This document shows positions 60,166-64,000 of a stretch of 64,000 nucleotides of DNA, one piece after another (within the stretch, counting starts at the first letter, position 1; each line of letters opens with the position of its first letter). This DNA is from an uncultured SAR86 cluster bacterium (GTDB lineage: Bacteria; Pseudomonadota; Gammaproteobacteria; Magnimaribacterales; Magnimaribacteraceae): the NCBI GenBank assembly GCA_938048695.1, contig CALIUO010000022.1, positions 19,364-83,363 on the forward strand. Reading direction: 5' to 3'. A program made the translations under genes and the position numbers. A model generated the notes under the pieces. It made no database searches, had not been told where the DNA came from, and worked only from the letters and a program-made list of their open reading frames with translations.

Positions 60166-61014
60166 ATGAAAAATCCATTGCAAGGCGCAAATACCCAAAT
60201 GGCAGATCCTGATGCTGAACCCTCTATTCCTCAACCTGCAGCAACAGTTTTATTGGTTAGAGATTCACAAGAAGAAGGAGTTGAAGTCTTCTTAGTAGAA
60301 AGAGCATCTAAAGCGAATTTTGGTGGCGCTTTTGTATTCCCGGGAGGCAAAGTTGATCCTGAAGATGGACTGGATCATATGGAGGCAATAACAACAGGTG
60401 CATCCGATAGTGAGTTATCAAATATCCTTGGAGAGGAAAAGGGTGGTTTAGCTTATTGGGTTGCTTGTATACGAGAATGTTTTGAAGAGGCTGGAATTTT
60501 AATAGCCTATCGTAAAGATGGATCTGCATTTGATCCTTCGAACTCGGAAGAACGAGAAAGGTTCGTAGATTATAGAAATAGACTTAATGCAGGAGAAGCA
60601 GTTTTAGAAAAAATGTGTGAGGAGGAAAACTTAACTCTAGCAACTGAAAGACTAGCCTACTTAGCTCATTGGATTACACCCAAGATAGAGAAAAGAAGAT
60701 ATACAACCCGTTTCTTCGTTGCTATTTCCCCTAGCGGACAAGAAGGACTTCATGATGGCTCCGAGAGCGTAAACAGCCTATGGATTAAACCAGAAGATGC
60801 TCTGCAGCAACAAAAGGAAGGAAAATTATTGTTGATAATGCCTACTATAAAAAATTTAGAAAGTATTTGTGGATATTCTAATGTAGAGGAATTGCTTAAA
60901 GATAAATCATCGATTGACCCTTCAACAATTCCTACAATTGAACCCAAATTCTTTATGGAGAATGGAAAAATGGTCGGTCTTTTACCTGGCGATGAAGGAT
61001 ATGAGGACCATTGA
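60166..61014 (+). CDS. NUDIX hydrolase
   Basis: GGAFVFPGGKVDPED...ACIRECFEEAGILI Nudix-box-like pattern with an insertion. Confidence 0.88.
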   Translation: MKNPLQGANTQMADPDAEPSIPQPAATVLLVRDSQEEGVEVFLVERASKANFGGAFVFPGGKVDPEDGLDHMEAITTGASDSELSNILGEEKGGLAYWVACIRECFEEAGILIAYRKDGSAFDPSNSEERERFVDYRNRLNAGEAVLEKMCEEENLTLATERLAYLAHWITPKIEKRRYTTRFFVAISPSGQEGLHDGSESVNSLWIKPEDALQQQKEGKLLLIMPTIKNLESICGYSNVEELLKDKSSIDPSTIPTIEPKFFMENGKMVGLLPGDEGYEDH

Positions 61015-61838
61015 TGCAACCTGAGCAAGTAGTTCAAATTTCTCCGCTAATAAGAAGAATCACAGCTGGTAACGGAAGTGTTTTTACGGGTCCAGGAACA
61101 AATACATATTTAGTAGGTCATGAAGAAGTAACTGTTATTGATCCCGGGCCAGCAATGGAACAACACATTGAAGCAATCTTATCTGCATCGAAAAATATAA
61201 AACAGATATTGGTAACTCATACCCATCCTGATCATTCGCCGGGAGTAAGGTTACTCAAAAAAGAATTAGATATACCTGCTTACGGTATGCTTACCAATAC
61301 CTCAAAGAACCAAGATACTTCATTTAAACCTGAAAGAATCTTAGAAGATGAAGAACTATTCGAAGAGGAAGAATACACTCTTGAAGTGGTGCATACACCA
61401 GGACATGCTTCAAATCACTTATGCTTTATTCTTAGAGAAGAAAAGTTTATTTTTACTGGTGATCACATCATGAACGGATCTACTGTAGTTATAGGTCCTC
61501 CAGATGGAAATATGAAACAGTATATTGAATCTTTAGAAAAACTAAAAAACTACGAGATTGAAAAGATTGCGCCTGGCCATGGCGAGGTCTTAGAAAGCCC
61601 ACACCAAGTTGCTGATTGGATTATTAATCATAGACTCGAAAGAGAAAAGAAAGTTTTTGAAGCTTTAAAGAAAGTTACCAGAGGAACGCCAGATACCTTG
61701 GTTGAAAAGGTTTATGACGATGTTGACTCTTCATTATTTCCCATTGCCAAAGCATCACTACTAGCGCACTTAATTAAACTTGAAGAAGATCAAGTAATAG
61801 TGCGATCTGGTGATGAATATATCTATCAGGGAAGTTAG
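61014..61838 (+). CDS. MBL-fold metallo-hydrolase (LACTB2-like)
   Basis: [51 protein letters not shown]; 1-nt overlap (TGATG) with the NUDIX gene. Confidence 0.9.
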   Translation: MQPEQVVQISPLIRRITAGNGSVFTGPGTNTYLVGHEEVTVIDPGPAMEQHIEAILSASKNIKQILVTHTHPDHSPGVRLLKKELDIPAYGMLTNTSKNQDTSFKPERILEDEELFEEEEYTLEVVHTPGHASNHLCFILREEKFIFTGDHIMNGSTVVIGPPDGNMKQYIESLEKLKNYEIEKIAPGHGEVLESPHQVADWIINHRLEREKKVFEALKKVTRGTPDTLVEKVYDDVDSSLFPIAKASLLAHLIKLEEDQVIVRSGDEYIYQGS

Positions 61839-62476
61839 TTAATTTTTACACCCGTACCTGCAAGGGCACAGTAACCGTCAGGATTTTTAGCCAAGTATTG
61901 TTGGTGATAATGTTCGGCATAATAAAAACTTTCCGATTTTTTAACTTCAGTAGTTATATTTCCCAGTCCGTGCTTATTCAATTGAGCCTGATATTGCGCT
62001 TTAGTTTCATTGATGATTTCTTTTTCCTCTTCTGTACTGTAATAAATACCTGACCTGTATTGTGTACCAATATCATTTCCTTGCCTCATTCCTTGTGTGG
62101 GATCATGATCTTCCCAAAAGGTCTTCAATAGAGATTCATAACTGATAGTGTCGGGATCATATACTACTAAAACCACCTCATTATGACCTGTAAAACCAGT
62201 ACATACTTCTTTATAGGATGGATTCTTCGTAAATCCTCCTGCGTATCCTGCTGAGGTCGAATATACACCCTCTAACTCCCAAAACCTCCTTTCAACACCC
62301 CAAAAACAACCCATGCCAAAAACAGCTTGCTTTAGGTTTTCAGGGAATGGACCTTTTAATGGAGTACCTTTTACAAAGTGTTCTTCCGGGACCTCTACCT
62401 CTTCATCTCTTCCACTTAAAGCTTCTGATTCAAGTGGAAGAATACTTTTTTTATTTAGTAAATCTATTAATGACAT
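61835..62476 (-). CDS. msrA: Peptide methionine sulfoxide reductase MsrA
   Basis: [57 protein letters not shown]. Confidence 0.95.
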   Translation of the reverse strand: MSLIDLLNKKSILPLESEALSGRDEEVEVPEEHFVKGTPLKGPFPENLKQAVFGMGCFWGVERRFWELEGVYSTSAGYAGGFTKNPSYKEVCTGFTGHNEVVLVVYDPDTISYESLLKTFWEDHDPTQGMRQGNDIGTQYRSGIYYSTEEEKEIINETKAQYQAQLNKHGLGNITTEVKKSESFYYAEHYHQQYLAKNPDGYCALAGTGVKIN

Positions 62477-64000
62477 TATTTATTTTCTCTATTTATTATT
62501 AGCTCTTCTACTACAGAAGGATCTGCCAGAGTAGTAGTATCACCCAAGTTATCAATTTCATTAGTGGCTATCTTTCTAAGTATCCTTCTCATGATTTTAC
62601 CCGATCTTGTTTTTGGCAATCCAGGTGCCCATTGAATAATATCAGGTTTGGCAATTGGTCCTATTTCTTTTGATACAAGTTGGACTAGGTCAGCTTTTAG
62701 ATCTTCACTCGGAGATGTTTCTGACATGAGTGTTACATAACAATAGATACCTTGTCCTTTAATTTCATGTTCATAACCGACTACCGCTGCTTCTGCTACC
62801 TGTTGATGTAAAACCAATGCACTTTCTACTTCTGCTGTCCCGAGTCTATGGCCAGATACATTTAATACATCATCTACTCTACCTGTGATCCAATAATATC
62901 CATCTGCATCTCTTCTGGCCCCATCTCCTGTTGTGTAATACCCAGGATATAAAGAGTAATAAGTATCGATGCACCTTTGATGATCTCCATAAACAGTTCT
63001 TATTTGTGACGGCCAACTAGATTTAATCACAAGATTTCCCGATCCTTCTCCAATAATTTCTTTTCCATTTTCATCAAGCAACGCAGGTTCAATTCCTAAA
63101 AATGGCTTAGTGGCACTTCCAGGCTTCATCGGGGTGAATCCAGCAATGGGAGTAATCATCATCGCCCCAGTTTCGGTTTGCCACCATGTATCGACTATTG
63201 GACAAGAAGAATCTCCTACTACTTTAAAGTACCATTCCCATGCTTCGGGATTAATAGGCTCACCAACTGTTCCAAGCACCCTTAAAGATTTTCTAGATGA
63301 AGACTCTACAAAGTCATCTCCTTGTGCCATCAATGCCCTTAAGGCCGTTGGTGCTGTATAAAAAATATTTACTTTATGTTTGTCAATTACTTCCCAAAAT
63401 CTTGAAGGAGATGGATAAGTAGGAATGCCCTCAAAAATTACAGAAGTAGCACAATTAGCTAGCGGTCCATAAACGATATACGAGTGGCCAGTGACCCAAC
63501 CTACATCGGCTGTGCACCAGTAAATTTCATCTTCTTTGTAGTCAAATACTAACTTATGGGATATCGAAGTTTGAAGCAGATATCCTGCCGTTGTATGCAA
63601 CACACCTTTTGGCTTGCCTGTTGAACCAGATGTATAAAGAATGAAAAGGGGGTCCTCCGCATCCATTACCTCTGGAGGACATTCATTTGAAACATTTTTA
63701 GAAATTTCTTCGTATCTAACATCGCAATCTAGGTTCCAAGAAATTTCAGCACTTGTTCTTGTAACAACTAAAACAGTATGAACATTTGGACATCCTTTCA
63801 AGGCTTCATCGACATTTTGTTTCAGAGGAACAACCTTTCCTCCTCTTAAACCTTCATCGGCTGTTATTACAGTTTGACAGTCTGAGTCGAGGATTCTATC
63901 TTTTAAAGATTCAGGTGAAAAACCTCCAAAAACAACGGAATGTATTGCACCTATTCTTGCACAGGCGAGCATGGCATAAGTTGCTTCTGGGATCATGGGC
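62476..64000 (-). CDS. acs: Acetyl-CoA synthetase, C-terminal part (5' end outside the window)
   Basis: [83 protein letters not shown]; frame is open to the window edge. Confidence 0.93.
   Translation of the reverse strand, partial: PMIPEATYAMLACARIGAIHSVVFGGFSPESLKDRILDSDCQTVITADEGLRGGKVVPLKQNVDEALKGCPNVHTVLVVTRTSAEISWNLDCDVRYEEISKNVSNECPPEVMDAEDPLFILYTSGSTGKPKGVLHTTAGYLLQTSISHKLVFDYKEDEIYWCTADVGWVTGHSYIVYGPLANCATSVIFEGIPTYPSPSRFWEVIDKHKVNIFYTAPTALRALMAQGDDFVESSSRKSLRVLGTVGEPINPEAWEWYFKVVGDSSCPIVDTWWQTETGAMMITPIAGFTPMKPGSATKPFLGIEPALLDENGKEIIGEGSGNLVIKSSWPSQIRTVYGDHQRCIDTYYSLYPGYYTTGDGARRDADGYYWITGRVDDVLNVSGHRLGTAEVESALVLHQQVAEAAVVGYEHEIKGQGIYCYVTLMSETSPSEDLKADLVQLVSKEIGPIAKPDIIQWAPGLPKTRSGKIMRRILRKIATNEIDNLGDTTTLADPSVVEELIINRENK

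Noticed and set aside
1-64000. CRISPR arrays, prophage, transposons, toxin-antitoxin or other defence islands
   Set aside because: No regularly spaced repeats, integrase/transposase motifs or recognisable defence domains were seen on reading the ORFs and intergenic gaps.

Overview
The window is a densely packed, low-GC bacterial chromosome segment. Gene content and order (ubiE-ubiB-hisE-tatABC, miaB-phoH-ybeY-corC-lnt, zapA-6S RNA-fau, rpmB-rpmG/coaBC, priA/rpmE) indicate a gammaproteobacterium. A genome-streamlined marine lineage such as SAR86 is an inference, not something the sequence proves. I found no CRISPR array, prophage, transposase, rRNA or tRNA gene. Core modules are: a SAM-cycle operon (metK-ahcY-metF-argH), tkt-pgk-fba, tatABC, a 6S RNA, and a valine-degradation operon (mmsA/acd/ech/hibch/mmsB). 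More accessory parts are: a methyltransferase/EF-hand-esterase/esterase operon, a SyrP-like oxygenase/aldo-keto reductase/Gfo-Idh operon divergent from an LhgO-like oxidase, a DUF7064-like/LLM/MFS operon, and a TetR/LolA-like/outer-membrane/MMPL exporter operon. Genes missing from the ORF track but readable in the sequence are tatA, rpmG, the start of argH, 6S RNA, and a probable 53-aa two-helix membrane smORF. The best leads are: (1) the TetR-exporter operon, whose near-leaderless promoter is bracketed by two identical 16-bp palindromes exactly 21 bp apart; (2) a 24-bp perfect inverted repeat between metK and tkt; (3) an L31 protein with a long acidic tail at the canonical rpmE locus; (4) the 53-aa smORF; (5) convergent genes that interlock at their stop codons, leaving almost no room for terminators; (6) two uncharacterised small-molecule operons. 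No single obviously new defence or mobile system was seen.
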